A stretch of DNA of 64,000 bases from Pedobacter faecalis (GTDB lineage Bacteria; Bacteroidota; Bacteroidia; Sphingobacteriales; Sphingobacteriaceae): contig NZ_JARXOW010000001.1 of the NCBI RefSeq assembly GCF_030182585.1, forward strand, positions 1,240,001 to 1,304,000, read 5' to 3'. Under the pieces are notes generated by a model that saw only the letters and a list, made by a program, of their open reading frames with translations, was not told the DNA's origin and did no database searches. Numbering within the stretch: position 1 is the stretch's first letter; the number at the start of each line of letters is the position of its first letter. The position numbers were made by a program, and so were the translations under genes. Below are positions 34,758 through 44,115 of this stretch, piece after piece.

Positions 34758-37172
34758 ATGGACAACAGTATAACGACCTCTGTTGAGGCAACAAAAACGG
34801 CAGCACAATGTTTTCATTGCGGCGAAACGCTGAGCGCAAAAACTTACCGGCTGGCCGACAAAACCTTTTGCTGTGAAGGATGCAGGATGGTGTACGAAAT
34901 ATTATCAGCCAACAACCTGGGCAACTATTATGCATATAACGACCGGCCCGGCTCAACGCGGCTTAAACCCGTAGCGAACTTTGACTATCTGGACGTAGAG
35001 CAGGTGATTTCGGAACTGGTCGACTACCGCGATGAGCGGATCAGCATTATTACGCTTTACATTCCGGCTATACACTGCAGTTCCTGCATCTGGTTGCTCG
35101 AACACCTGTACCAGCTTGACGGAGGCATTGTAAAGTCGAGAATAGATTTCCTCAAGAAGACGGTCAGTATCACCTTCCGGAACGAAAACACTTCCTTGAA
35201 AAAGGTGGTAGAAATGCTGGCGACTATTGGCTATGAACCGCTGATCAGTCTGCAGGACATGGTAAAGGAAAAGCAGGCCGACCGCTCTGAACGGCGGTTG
35301 GTGACTAAAATAGCTGTGGCCGGGTTTTGCTTTGGTAACGTGATGCTGCTGAGCTTTCCGGATTACTTTGGGATGGCTGCGTTTGAGCGGGAGTATGCGA
35401 ACTTCTTTGGCTGGCTTAACCTGGGTTTTTCATTGCCGGTCGTGTTTTACAGCGGGCGCGACTACTTCAGTTCGGCATGGACCAACCTCAGAGCCAAACG
35501 GCTTAACCTTGATTTCCCGCTTGCGCTGGGTATCGCGGTAATGTTTATCCGTTCCATCTACGAGATTGTACTGCAAACCGGGGCCGGCTTTGTGGATACG
35601 CTATGTGGACTGGTCTTCTTCCTCCTGGTGGGAAAATGGATGCAGCAAAGGACTTTCCATCATATCTCCTTTGAACGGGACTACCGCTCCTATTTTCCGG
35701 TTGCCGTTACGGCCTTAAACGAAGGTGTAGCGGTATCGAAACCTTTGGCAGCGTTGAAGACAGGCGACCGCATTATGGTGCGAAGCATGGAGATCATTCC
35801 TGCTGATGCGATGCTGCTGAAAGGCGACGCGCAGGTGGATTTCAGTTTTGTAACAGGTGAATCAGAACCGGTAAGTAAAGTGCTCGGTGAAGTGATTTAC
35901 GCAGGCGGAAGACAGTTATCGGGTTCAATCGAACTGGAGGTGATCAAGCCGGTATCTCAAAGCTACCTAACCCAGCTCTGGAATAACGATGCTTTTGTGA
36001 AGACACGTGAGGGCATCCGGACATTCAGCGATACGGCAAGCAAATATTTTAGTGTGGTACTCCTCCTTGTTGCCTTTGGTTCCGCAGGCTTCTGGATATA
36101 TTTTGGGGAGCCGGACAAGGCGCTTGCTGCATTTACGGCAGTGCTTATTATTGCCTGCCCTTGTGCGCTAGCGCTGAGTTCGCCCTTCACACTGGCAGCA
36201 GCGATCAGCATATTCGACAAGAACGGATTCTACCTCAAAAACACGGCTGTGGTAGAGGAACTGGCACGGATAGACACATTTGTATTCGACAAGACCGGTA
36301 CAATTACCAGTCCCGATGCGGCTTCGCTGTCGTTCAGCGGACAGCTAAGCCCCTTGCAGCAGCAGATGGTGTGCGACCTGGCCCGTAACTCCGGCCACCC
36401 CCTTAGCAGGGAACTTACACGCCATTTAAATAAGGAGGCATTATATAATGCGGATCATTATACGGAAAAAATCGGCAGAGGTATCAGTGGAACGATCAAT
36501 GGAAATCATGTAAAATTGGGAAGTTCTGCATTCCTTGGTCTTCCACTGAAAAACTCTCCGGCTGGCAGCAGCATCCATGTGATGATTAATGATGAATATT
36601 TGGGCCAGTTTACCATCAGACAGCAGTGGCGCCGTGGATTCAAAAGTCTGGTGCAGAACCTGGGCCGCTGGGCAGACCTCCATTTGTTGTCGGGCGACAA
36701 AAGCCATGAAAAAAGCAGTCTGGTGCCTTTCTTTGAAAGCGCATCTAAACTACACTTCGATCAGAGTCCGCAAGACAAACTGGATTACATCGCTGCCTTG
36801 CAGGACAAAGGAAAAAAGGTGCTGATGTTTGGCGATGGACTAAACGATTCGGGTGCGCTGAAACAGAGTGATCTGGGGATAGCGGTGACCGACAACATCA
36901 ACAACTTCAGTCCCGGTTGCGACGCAGTGCTCGACGGGGCTTCTTTTGAAAAAATACCTGCCTTTGTACAGCAGGCGAAAGACGCGGTCAAGGTGATCCA
37001 CATGTCGTTCGCCATTTCGTTGGCCTATAATGTCGCAGGACTTTCGTTCGCAGTGCAGGGTATGCTCTCTCCGCTGATTGCGGCTATCCTGATGCCTGTG
37101 AGCACGGTAACGATTATCATATTTACTACGCTGTCTGTAAGAGCCTTTGCACGCAAAAACGCTTTGTTATGA
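34758..37172 (+). CDS. ccoI: Copper-translocating P-type ATPase for cbb3 oxidase assembly (CcoI/FixI)
   Basis: 804 residues. It pumps copper across the inner membrane for the CuB site of cbb3 oxidase. The N-terminus has a Cys-rich metal-binding region (CFHCGETL and CCEGC, about 20-47) and a heavy-metal-associated domain with HCSSC (about 113). The CPC ion-path motif is in IIACPCALALSSPF (about residue 467), the phosphorylation site DKTGT at 511-515, and the hinge GDGLNDSGAL near residue 700. The first gene of the cbb3 operon, its last 4 bases overlap ccoS. The Cys-rich N-terminus is typical for CcoI and not for CopA export pumps. Confidence 0.94.
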   Translation: MDNSITTSVEATKTAAQCFHCGETLSAKTYRLADKTFCCEGCRMVYEILSANNLGNYYAYNDRPGSTRLKPVANFDYLDVEQVISELVDYRDERISIITLYIPAIHCSSCIWLLEHLYQLDGGIVKSRIDFLKKTVSITFRNENTSLKKVVEMLATIGYEPLISLQDMVKEKQADRSERRLVTKIAVAGFCFGNVMLLSFPDYFGMAAFEREYANFFGWLNLGFSLPVVFYSGRDYFSSAWTNLRAKRLNLDFPLALGIAVMFIRSIYEIVLQTGAGFVDTLCGLVFFLLVGKWMQQRTFHHISFERDYRSYFPVAVTALNEGVAVSKPLAALKTGDRIMVRSMEIIPADAMLLKGDAQVDFSFVTGESEPVSKVLGEVIYAGGRQLSGSIELEVIKPVSQSYLTQLWNNDAFVKTREGIRTFSDTASKYFSVVLLLVAFGSAGFWIYFGEPDKALAAFTAVLIIACPCALALSSPFTLAAAISIFDKNGFYLKNTAVVEELARIDTFVFDKTGTITSPDAASLSFSGQLSPLQQQMVCDLARNSGHPLSRELTRHLNKEALYNADHYTEKIGRGISGTINGNHVKLGSSAFLGLPLKNSPAGSSIHVMINDEYLGQFTIRQQWRRGFKSLVQNLGRWADLHLLSGDKSHEKSSLVPFFESASKLHFDQSPQDKLDYIAALQDKGKKVLMFGDGLNDSGALKQSDLGIAVTDNINNFSPGCDAVLDGASFEKIPAFVQQAKDAVKVIHMSFAISLAYNVAGLSFAVQGMLSPLIAAILMPVSTVTIIIFTTLSVRAFARKNALL

Positions 37173-37354
37173 GTATTCTCTACTTCCTCATCGGCTGCAG
37201 CATACTGCTGGCGCTGATTTTTCTGATCGCTTTTTTCTGGGCCAGCAAAACTGGTCAGCACGACGATACGTACACCCCTGCCCTGCGCATGCTGTTTGAC
37301 GACGAACCGGCCGATAAGCCGGTTCCGGAAAAAGGTGATGAAGATCACGTTTAA
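37169..37354 (+). CDS. ccoS: cbb3-type oxidase assembly protein CcoS
   Basis: 61 residues: one transmembrane helix (about 3-25, MSILYFLIGCSILLALIFLI) and a short acidic tail with TPALRMLFDDE. CcoS is needed for placing heme b and copper into CcoN in other bacteria. It overlaps ccoI by 4 bases (ATGA). A perfect GTGAT-N4-ATCAC operator lies inside its 3' end at 37335-37348. Confidence 0.9.
   Translation: MSILYFLIGCSILLALIFLIAFFWASKTGQHDDTYTPALRMLFDDEPADKPVPEKGDEDHV
37335..37348. promoter_or_regulatory. FNR/CRP-type operator upstream of ccoNO
   Basis: GTGAT GAAG ATCAC is a perfect inverted repeat with the TGA-N6-TCA core, in the 3' end of ccoS and 80 bases upstream of the ccoNO start. A -7-like TAATTTTA is at 37393-37400, which puts the operator centre about 62 bases upstream of the predicted start, the class I position of CRP/FNR activators. 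Confidence 0.55.
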
Positions 37355-37427
37355 CACAAATACGAGTCACGCAGCAGGCACACCAGCCATCCTAATTTTA
37401 CCATCACAAACCATTCAGAATTTTAAC

Positions 37428-39539
37428 ATGACTGAAAAATTTTACTACGACAACAAGATCGTGAGAGACTTTGCCATCGCCACCATAGTGTGGGGAATTA
37501 TCGGCATGACTGTGGGGTTGCTTATAGCATTGCAGCTCGTTAAGCCCGAACTCAATATGGGATCGCAGTACACTACCTTCGGACGGATAAGGCCGCTGCA
37601 TACCAATGCGGTGATCTTCGCCTTTGTGGGGAACGCCATTTTTATGGGGGTATATTATTCGCTTCAGCGCTTGCTTAAAGCGCGGATGTTTAGTGATGTG
37701 CTCAGCAAGATTCACTTTTGGGGATGGCAGCTTATTATTGTATCTGCTGTAATTACCCTTCCGCTCGGACTGAGTTCTTCGCACGAATATGCGGAACTGG
37801 AATGGCCCATAGATATCGCCATTACGCTGATCTGGGTGGTTTTTGGGGTAAACATGTTCGGGACGATCATCAAACGCCGGGAACAGCATATGTATGTGGC
37901 CATATGGTTTTACATCGCTACGTTCGTTACGGTTGCTGTTCTCCATATTGTCAATTCGTTCCAGTTGCCCATCTCAGCTTTCAAAAGCTATTACCTTTTT
38001 TCAGGGGTACAGGATGCGCTGGTGCAATGGTGGTACGGGCACAACGCAGTAGCTTTTTTCCTGACTACACCATACCTGGGTATGATGTATTATTTCTTGC
38101 CTAAAATGGCCAACAGGCCTGTGTACTCGTACAAACTGAGTATCCTGCACTTCTGGTCGCTCATTTTCATTTACATCTGGGCTGGTCCGCACCACCTGCT
38201 GTATACTTCGCTTCCATCCTGGGCGCAATCGCTCGGCGTGGCCTTTTCTATCATGCTTATTGCACCAAGCTGGGGTGGTATGATCAATGGTTTGCTTACG
38301 CTTCGCGGCGCATGGGATAAGGTAAGGGAAGATGCCACGCTGAAGTTTATGGTGGTGGGATTAACAGCATACGGCATGGCTACGTTTGAAGGCCCTATGC
38401 TTTCGTTGAAGCAGATCAACGCCATTGCCCACTTTACCGACTGGATTGTGGCCCACGTACACGTAGGCGCACTTGGATGGAATGGTTTCCTGACCTTCGG
38501 TATCCTGTACTGGCTGATACCAAGAATTTACAGAACGCAGCTGTACTCTAAGAAGCTGGCTTCTTTCCACTTCTGGATAGGTACGCTGGGAATTATATTT
38601 TACGCAGTGCCGCTGTACTTTGCGGGCTTTACCCAAGGCCTGATGTGGAAAGAATTTACCGAGGAAGGTATGCTGAGATACCCGAACTTCCTGGAGACTG
38701 TACTGCAGATCATACCAATGTATATCCTCAGGGCTGTGGGCGGTGTGCTTTACCTGACCGGTGTTATTGTGATGACCTACAACCTGATCAAAACGGTGAA
38801 GGCTGGTAACCTGGTGGAAAATGAAGCTGCTGAAGCGCTTCCGCTTCCGGAGAAATACGAGCCGGTGGGCAGCGACCGCAAACCGCATCGCTTGTTGGAG
38901 CGTAAGCCTATGGTATTCCTGGTGCTGTCGCTGGTCGTGATCCTGATTGGCGGTATGATAGAGATGGTTCCGACGTTTACGATCAATTCCAATGTGGCCA
39001 CCATCAGCAGTGTAAAACCCTATTCTGCGCTGGAACTCCAGGGTCGCGACCTGTATATCAAAGAAGGTTGTGTGAACTGCCATACGCAAATGATCCGCCC
39101 GTTCCGCTCGGAGACGGAACGTTACGGGGAATACAGCAAGGCCGGGGAATTTGTCTATGATCACCCTTTCCTTTGGGGATCTAAGCGTACGGGACCCGAT
39201 CTGGCGAGAGAAGGCGGTAAATATTCGAATGCGTGGCACTATAACCACCTTGTAGACCCTCAAACCATGTCGCCGGGCAGCATTATGCCGCCATACGAAT
39301 GGCTGGCAGAACAGCAACTGGACACCACGAACACCAGGTCCAAGATCAGTGCAATGAGAACCCTCGGCGTGCCTTACGAGGCGGGATACGAATCGAAGGC
39401 CAATGCTGAACTGGACAAGCAGGCGCAGGATATTGCGGCAGATCTGAAAGCGAATAAGATCGATGTAAAAAGCGACCGTGAGATCATTGCGATCATAGCA
39501 TACCTGCAGCGGTTGGGAACTGATATTAAAGCCAAATAA
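37428..39539 (+). CDS. ccoNO: Fused cbb3 cytochrome oxidase subunits I and II (CcoN-CcoO)
   Basis: 703 residues from the ATG at 37428 (MTEKFYYDN), which matches CcoN starts; an upstream frame to 37296 overlaps ccoS and lacks homology. The N-terminal ~460 residues are CcoN: twelve membrane helices and His ligands in RPLHTNAVIF, WWYGHNAVAFF and HVHVGALGWNG. The C-terminal part is CcoO: one helix, then CVNCHTQM (about residue 547), a c-type heme site, and the late MRTLGVPY methionine. It reduces oxygen with high affinity. The N-O fusion is common in Bacteroidota. ccoQ starts 16 bases later. Confidence 0.96.
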   Translation: MTEKFYYDNKIVRDFAIATIVWGIIGMTVGLLIALQLVKPELNMGSQYTTFGRIRPLHTNAVIFAFVGNAIFMGVYYSLQRLLKARMFSDVLSKIHFWGWQLIIVSAVITLPLGLSSSHEYAELEWPIDIAITLIWVVFGVNMFGTIIKRREQHMYVAIWFYIATFVTVAVLHIVNSFQLPISAFKSYYLFSGVQDALVQWWYGHNAVAFFLTTPYLGMMYYFLPKMANRPVYSYKLSILHFWSLIFIYIWAGPHHLLYTSLPSWAQSLGVAFSIMLIAPSWGGMINGLLTLRGAWDKVREDATLKFMVVGLTAYGMATFEGPMLSLKQINAIAHFTDWIVAHVHVGALGWNGFLTFGILYWLIPRIYRTQLYSKKLASFHFWIGTLGIIFYAVPLYFAGFTQGLMWKEFTEEGMLRYPNFLETVLQIIPMYILRAVGGVLYLTGVIVMTYNLIKTVKAGNLVENEAAEALPLPEKYEPVGSDRKPHRLLERKPMVFLVLSLVVILIGGMIEMVPTFTINSNVATISSVKPYSALELQGRDLYIKEGCVNCHTQMIRPFRSETERYGEYSKAGEFVYDHPFLWGSKRTGPDLAREGGKYSNAWHYNHLVDPQTMSPGSIMPPYEWLAEQQLDTTNTRSKISAMRTLGVPYEAGYESKANAELDKQAQDIAADLKANKIDVKSDREIIAIIAYLQRLGTDIKAK

Positions 39540-39554
39540 CTCAAATACAAGCAC

Positions 39555-39725
39555 ATGTTTAAGCAGTTTTTATCACAGGCAGACGGTCACCAGGCATACC
39601 TGATCACCTCATTGGCCATATTTTTTGTCTTCTTTGTCCTGGTAGCTATCCTGCTGCTGGTGATGAAGAAAGACACGATCAAATACATGAGTGAATTACC
39701 TATTAAAGAAGGAGAAGAGTTATGA
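39555..39725 (+). CDS. ccoQ: cbb3 oxidase subunit CcoQ
   Basis: 56 residues, too short for a standard 60-residue cut-off. MFKQFLSQADGHQAYLIT leads into one transmembrane helix (about 18-37, LAIFFVFFVLVAILLLV) and a charged tail ending in IKEGEEL. The single-helix layout and the position between ccoNO and ccoP identify it as CcoQ, the small subunit that stabilises the complex. Its TGA overlaps the ATG of ccoP. Confidence 0.85.
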   Translation: MFKQFLSQADGHQAYLITSLAIFFVFFVLVAILLLVMKKDTIKYMSELPIKEGEEL

Positions 39726-40525
39726 TGACAGATATTTTTATCAGCATACTGCTGGTTACAGCGCTGATTCTGCTTATCGTAGCCATACTACTGCTGAAGG
39801 TGGTCCGCGTGTATGTACAGGAGTCGCTTAACCCCTCGCCTTATATTTCTGCGGAAGAGCGGGAAAAACTTGACCTGCAAACCGCAGCGGAGCCCAAGCC
39901 TGAGGCTATTAAAGAGAAGCTGTCGATATGGTCAAAGATCATGGGCTTAAAGCCGTTGTCGGCCGAGAAAGACCTGGTGATGGAGCATAAGTTTGACGGC
40001 ATTGAGGAATTGGACAACCCAACACCTGCATGGTTTATGGTGTTGTTTTACGGAACAATCTGCTTCGCAATTGTGTACATGCTCAGCTATCATGTGTTTG
40101 AATGGGGACCTTTGCAGGAGGAGGAGTATGTGATGGAGCTTCAGAAGGCGGAAGAGGAAAAGGCAGCCATGCTGCTGAAACCCGGCAATGCTGCGAATAA
40201 AATTAATGAAAATAATGTAGAGCAGTTGACAGACCCTGCGGCAATCCAAGCTGGTGCAGCAATATTTAAAACCGCTTGTGCCTCCTGCCATGGCGAGCAT
40301 GCAGAAGGCCTGGTGGGGCCTAACCTGACCGACGAATACTGGCTGCACGGCGGAAGCATAAAGGACATCTTCAAGACCATTAAGTATGGCGTGCCCGACA
40401 AGGGGATGATTGCCTGGGAGAAGACCATGCGGCCAAAGCAGATCGCCGAAATAGCCAGCTATATTCTGTCCCTGCAGGGAACTAATCCGGCTGGTGCCAA
40501 AGCGCCGCAAGGCGAAAAGATGTAA
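39722..40525 (+). CDS. ccoP: cbb3 oxidase subunit III, monoheme CcoP
   Basis: 267 residues. An N-terminal helix (about 7-29) and a second one (about 103-122, TPAWFMVLFYGTICFAIVYM) precede a cytochrome c domain with the heme site CASCH (near residue 184) and a distal Met region GVPDKGMIAWE. Proteobacterial CcoP has two hemes. Only one CxxCH is seen here, as is usual for Bacteroidota CcoP. Electrons enter the oxidase here. It shares ATGA with ccoQ upstream and overlaps ccoG by 1 base. Confidence 0.94.
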   Translation: MMTDIFISILLVTALILLIVAILLLKVVRVYVQESLNPSPYISAEEREKLDLQTAAEPKPEAIKEKLSIWSKIMGLKPLSAEKDLVMEHKFDGIEELDNPTPAWFMVLFYGTICFAIVYMLSYHVFEWGPLQEEEYVMELQKAEEEKAAMLLKPGNAANKINENNVEQLTDPAAIQAGAAIFKTACASCHGEHAEGLVGPNLTDEYWLHGGSIKDIFKTIKYGVPDKGMIAWEKTMRPKQIAEIASYILSLQGTNPAGAKAPQGEKM

Positions 40526-41865
40526 TGATGCAGCAAAAACGGATATATCCGAAGATCATAAAAGGGGCACTCTACAGATACCGCTCTGCACTGAGCTATC
40601 TGTTCTTGCTCCTTTTATTTGCCGCGCCTTTTATTACGCTGAACGGCGAACAGCTGGTCCTGCTCAATGTGCTGGAGCGCAAGTTTGTCTTCTTCGGCAT
40701 TATCTTCTGGCCGCAGGACTTCTATCTGTTTGTATTGGCCCTGCTCAGTTTTATTGTATTTATCGTCCTCTTTACCATGGTGTTTGGCCGCGTATTCTGC
40801 GGCTGGATTTGTCCGCAGACCATCTTCCTGGAAATGGTATACCGCAAGATCGAAAACTGGATAGAAGGCGACCATATAAAGCAACAGAAGCTGGACAATG
40901 CGCCCATGAGCACGAAGAAGTTCCTGAAGAAGGCCGCCAAGCACGGAATCTTCTTTGGGATCGCTTTTCTGATCTCAAACATCTTCCTCGCGTACATTAT
41001 CGGCTCCGCACAGTTGCTGCGCATTATCACAGAGCCTGTGCACATGCATATCAGCGGTTTTATTGCCATATGGATCTTTGCCTTCGTCTTTTACCTGGTC
41101 TTTTCGAGAGTAAGGGAACTGGTATGCACGGTGGTGTGCCCGTATGGGCGACTTCAAAGTGTGCTGCTCGACGATCAGAGTATTGTAGTAGCCTACGACT
41201 ACCAGCGCGGTGAGCCGCGCGGAAAATTGCGCCGGCATGAGGAAAAACCTTTGGGCGACTGCATTGACTGTAAACTTTGTGTGCAGGTTTGTCCGACGGG
41301 GATTGATATCCGCAATGGTACTCAACTGGAGTGTGTAAACTGTACGGCCTGTATAGATGCCTGCAATATGGTGATGGACAAGATAGATCGTCCGCGCCAG
41401 CTCATAGGCTTCAAGTCGGAGGCTCAGATAAGGGACCGGACGGGATTCAGGTTGAGCAGGAAAATCTATGTATACGGCGCGCTTCTGGTTGGGCTTATTG
41501 GCTTGCTTACCACCCTGCTCATTGGTCGGTCTGAAGTGGAAACGACGATACTCCGCGCCAGTGGCACCTTGTATCAGCTAAGGGAACCGGATTCGGTAAG
41601 TAACCTTTACACGGCAGAGATGGTTAATAAGACGAGTCGCCCTGTTGGTTTTAGTATTGTGGCTCTGAAGCCATATATGCGTATACAGTATGTGCAGAAG
41701 CCTGATACCATAGGCTATGGCGGCAGTACTAAAGCGACCTTTTTTGTGGTGATGCCGACGAGCGAAGTAAAAAAATATAAAACGCAGATTGGATTTGAAC
41801 TGAGGAGCGATACAACGGTGCTGGATCGCTTTAAGACAACGTTTATTGCACCGGTTAACGATTAA
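40525..41865 (+). CDS. ccoG: Cytochrome oxidase accessory protein CcoG (polyferredoxin-like)
   Basis: 446 residues. Membrane helices flank two 4Fe-4S sites, CIDCKLCVQVCPTG and CVNCTACIDACN (about 247-285), preceded by FCGWICPQT and CTVVCPYGR. The C-terminal ~120 residues form a periplasmic immunoglobulin-like domain (FixG_C). CcoG reduces copper(II) for cbb3 assembly in other bacteria. It starts in the ccoP stop codon (TAATG) and its stop overlaps the ccoH start in the same way, so the operon is translationally coupled. Confidence 0.94.
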   Translation: MMQQKRIYPKIIKGALYRYRSALSYLFLLLLFAAPFITLNGEQLVLLNVLERKFVFFGIIFWPQDFYLFVLALLSFIVFIVLFTMVFGRVFCGWICPQTIFLEMVYRKIENWIEGDHIKQQKLDNAPMSTKKFLKKAAKHGIFFGIAFLISNIFLAYIIGSAQLLRIITEPVHMHISGFIAIWIFAFVFYLVFSRVRELVCTVVCPYGRLQSVLLDDQSIVVAYDYQRGEPRGKLRRHEEKPLGDCIDCKLCVQVCPTGIDIRNGTQLECVNCTACIDACNMVMDKIDRPRQLIGFKSEAQIRDRTGFRLSRKIYVYGALLVGLIGLLTTLLIGRSEVETTILRASGTLYQLREPDSVSNLYTAEMVNKTSRPVGFSIVALKPYMRIQYVQKPDTIGYGGSTKATFFVVMPTSEVKKYKTQIGFELRSDTTVLDRFKTTFIAPVND

Positions 41866-42080
41866 TGCCTATGAACTGGGGAAGTAAAATAATCATCGGG
41901 ATGGCACTCTTTATGTCTTTCATTATCCTGCTTGGAATAATGATGGTGAGAAGCACACCAGATCCGCTGGTAGACGAGGACTACTACGAAAAGGGCCTGA
42001 ATTACGATCAGGAACTAAGGGTAAAACAGCATCGTCTGGACAGTATTCGTGCGCAGGGAGGAACCGCCAATGAGCAGTGA
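41865..42080 (+). CDS. ccoH: Short CcoH/FixH-family protein
   Basis: 71 residues with one transmembrane helix (about 8-28, IIIGMALFMSFIILLGIMMV) followed by DPLVDEDYYEKGLNYDQEL, the conserved FixH core. Usual FixH proteins have ~140-170 residues with a further periplasmic beta-domain. Here the frame stops after the core, with no sign of the missing part downstream, where the SafE-like frame begins 11 bases before the stop. It may be a natural short form. Role: cbb3 oxidase assembly with CcoI. Confidence 0.82.
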   Translation: MPMNWGSKIIIGMALFMSFIILLGIMMVRSTPDPLVDEDYYEKGLNYDQELRVKQHRLDSIRAQGGTANEQ

Positions 42081-42753
42081 CAGGCTTGCTTTTTTTATCG
42101 GCCTCCTGGGCTCTCTGCATTGCATAGGCATGTGCGGCCCGCTGGCCTTTGCAGTACCGGTTGGCCGTCCTGGCTGGATCTACCTGGTTCTGAATAAGCT
42201 CATCTACCAGTTTGGACGAATTATCTCCTATTGCGTGCTCGGTGTATTGGCTGGCTTGCTTGGACAACAGCTATGGGCATCCGGCCTTCAACAGGGACTG
42301 AGTATTTTGACCGGTCTGCTGATTATTCTCGCTGCTTTATCGCGTTTGTGGAAGCGCCGTGTATCGGCTGGCCCGGCGGGGAGGCTGACCAGGCCTTTTC
42401 AAAAAGCATTTAACTATGCATTCAGGCATAAAGCAAATCACTTGATCATCGGTATCATCAATGGTTTTTTACCCTGTGGCTTTGTTTACCTCGCCCTGGC
42501 CGGGGCGATTAATACTCCGGATGTTAAGACGGCGGTATCGTATATGTTCTGGTTCGGGGTGGGTACTGTACCGCTCATGCTGGGGGCGACTGTCGCTGCT
42601 GGGTTTACAGGTCAAGCCTTACGCCATAAAATAACAAAAACCATCCCCTATATGATGCTGGTGCTCGGGGTATGGTTTGTGTTGAGAGGATTGGAGCTTA
42701 ATATTCCTTATGTAAGTCCGCCCCCCGCCGCAGAAACTGCGGTTTGTAAATAA
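42070..42753 (+). CDS. SafE/TauE-like membrane protein (cbb3 cluster-associated, CcoA/UreH-like)
   Basis: 227 residues from the ATG at 42070. Six or more membrane helices, with LLGSLHCIGMCGPLAFA near the N-terminus and NGFLPCGFVYLALAGA in the second half. These paired GxHCxGMCGP and GxLPCGxVY motifs mark the sulfite exporter TauE/SafE-like (UreH/DsbD-like) proteins found at the end of cbb3 clusters, where a copper-related role has been proposed. The Cys residues of the two motifs may bind metal. Last gene of the operon, convergent with hemN 4 bases away. Confidence 0.85.
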   Translation: MSSDRLAFFIGLLGSLHCIGMCGPLAFAVPVGRPGWIYLVLNKLIYQFGRIISYCVLGVLAGLLGQQLWASGLQQGLSILTGLLIILAALSRLWKRRVSAGPAGRLTRPFQKAFNYAFRHKANHLIIGIINGFLPCGFVYLALAGAINTPDVKTAVSYMFWFGVGTVPLMLGATVAAGFTGQALRHKITKTIPYMMLVLGVWFVLRGLELNIPYVSPPPAAETAVCK

Positions 42754-42756
42754 TCC

Positions 42757-44115
42757 TTAATCGGCCATGCTAAACAACTGCGTTTGCGGCTGCTTTTCCC
42801 AGAGGCGGGCATCGAAAGCCATACAGATATTTCTCAGGAAACGCTTTCCGATCGGGGTAACGCCGAGATGATTGGGCCGAAGATGTACCAGTCCGTCTGC
42901 CGCCAGCTCATGCATTCGGAGTATTCCAGCCTCAAAGTCAGCATTCATGAGCTCTGCCAGGCTCCAACTGGTTTGTCCCTGACACATGATATTTAAGATG
43001 TGCCGGCGAATAAGCAGATCGGATGCAGAAAGCAGGTGACCTTTGCTGAGCGGAAGTTTGTCCGCTGTGATTAGGGCCAGATATTCCTCTACGCTTTTTA
43101 CGTTCTGCGCAAAGGCGGACCAGCAATCGCTGATGGAAGAAACGCCAAGTCCTATCATCACCTTCCCGTTCAATTCGGTATAACCCATAAAGTTGCGGTG
43201 CAGCTTACCGGTAAGACCTGCCTGGTAAAGTGTGTCTGACTCGAGTGTAAAATGGTCCATGCCGATCTCAACGTAACCTGCATGGCTTAGCTGAAGCCGA
43301 CCGCTTTCATAAAGGGCTTTTTTTAGTTCGGCCGATGGCAGGTGCGCTTCCGTGTAGCGGCGTTGACCGGGCTTAACCCAGGGCACGTGGGCGTAACTGT
43401 AAAACGCGATACGGTCGGGCCTAAGCCTGATCACCTGATCAATCGTAGACTGAAGCCCCTCGAGGGTCTGAAGCGGCAAGCCGTAGATCAGATCGTAATT
43501 GACCGAATCAAAGCCGATCTCCCGGGCCAGACGGGTGACTTTTTCTACATCTTCGTACGACTGTATGCGATTGATAATAAGCTGTACTTTAGGATCGAAA
43601 TCCTGTATACCTAGGCTTAAGCGCCGGAAACCTAATGCATATAAGGTTCGCAGATGTTCCTCGGTAGTATTGTTTGGATGCCCTTCAATGCTGAATGCTG
43701 CGTCACGAGACGTTTCCGCATCTTTAAGGATGCCCTCGACGAGCAGGCGAAGATTCTCAGCGCTAAAGAAAGTAGGCGTGCCACCGCCCAGGTGGATATC
43801 TTTGATCACCGGCTTTACATCGAGCTGAGCGAGGTAGAGTTGCCATTCCTTCAATACCGCAGCAATATAAGGTAACTCTACACCATGGTTCTTTGTAATG
43901 CGTGTATTGCAGCCGCAATAGGTGCAAAGGCTCTCACAGAAAGGAAGATGGATATAGAGGCTTATTTCGCCATCGGCATCACTTACGGCCTCACTGAGCC
44001 GGCCCAGCCAGGCAGACTCATTGAACCCGGTTTCATCCCAGTAAGGTACAGTTGGGTAACTTGTGTACCTTGGCGCTGCAACACGGTATTTTTCGGTAAG
44101 TGTATCAATGTTCAT
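42757..44115 (-). CDS. hemN: Oxygen-independent coproporphyrinogen III oxidase
   Basis: 452 residues from the ATG at 44115, chosen because MNIDTLTEKYRVAAPRYTSYP matches HemN starts. This radical-SAM enzyme makes protoporphyrinogen IX without oxygen, so it supplies heme for cbb3 oxidase under low oxygen. The cluster motif CESLCTYCGC is present (CxxxCxxC with the fourth Cys of HemN), followed by GGGTPTFF and the C-terminal helical domain with NIMCQGQTSW. Its start overlaps the stop of the Cys-rich N-lobe gene by 11 bases. Confidence 0.95.
   Translation of the reverse strand: MNIDTLTEKYRVAAPRYTSYPTVPYWDETGFNESAWLGRLSEAVSDADGEISLYIHLPFCESLCTYCGCNTRITKNHGVELPYIAAVLKEWQLYLAQLDVKPVIKDIHLGGGTPTFFSAENLRLLVEGILKDAETSRDAAFSIEGHPNNTTEEHLRTLYALGFRRLSLGIQDFDPKVQLIINRIQSYEDVEKVTRLAREIGFDSVNYDLIYGLPLQTLEGLQSTIDQVIRLRPDRIAFYSYAHVPWVKPGQRRYTEAHLPSAELKKALYESGRLQLSHAGYVEIGMDHFTLESDTLYQAGLTGKLHRNFMGYTELNGKVMIGLGVSSISDCWSAFAQNVKSVEEYLALITADKLPLSKGHLLSASDLLIRRHILNIMCQGQTSWSLAELMNADFEAGILRMHELAADGLVHLRPNHLGVTPIGKRFLRNICMAFDARLWEKQPQTQLFSMAD

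Noticed and set aside
38361..39554. 397-codon open frame on the minus strand
   Set aside because: It lies fully antisense to ccoNO, which has clear motifs. It has no recognisable domain and its length follows from the codon bias of the real gene.
40494..41213. 239-codon plus-strand open frame inside ccoG
   Set aside because: Overlaps ccoG in another frame; Cys/Arg-rich nonsense text, while ccoG has both ferredoxin motifs.
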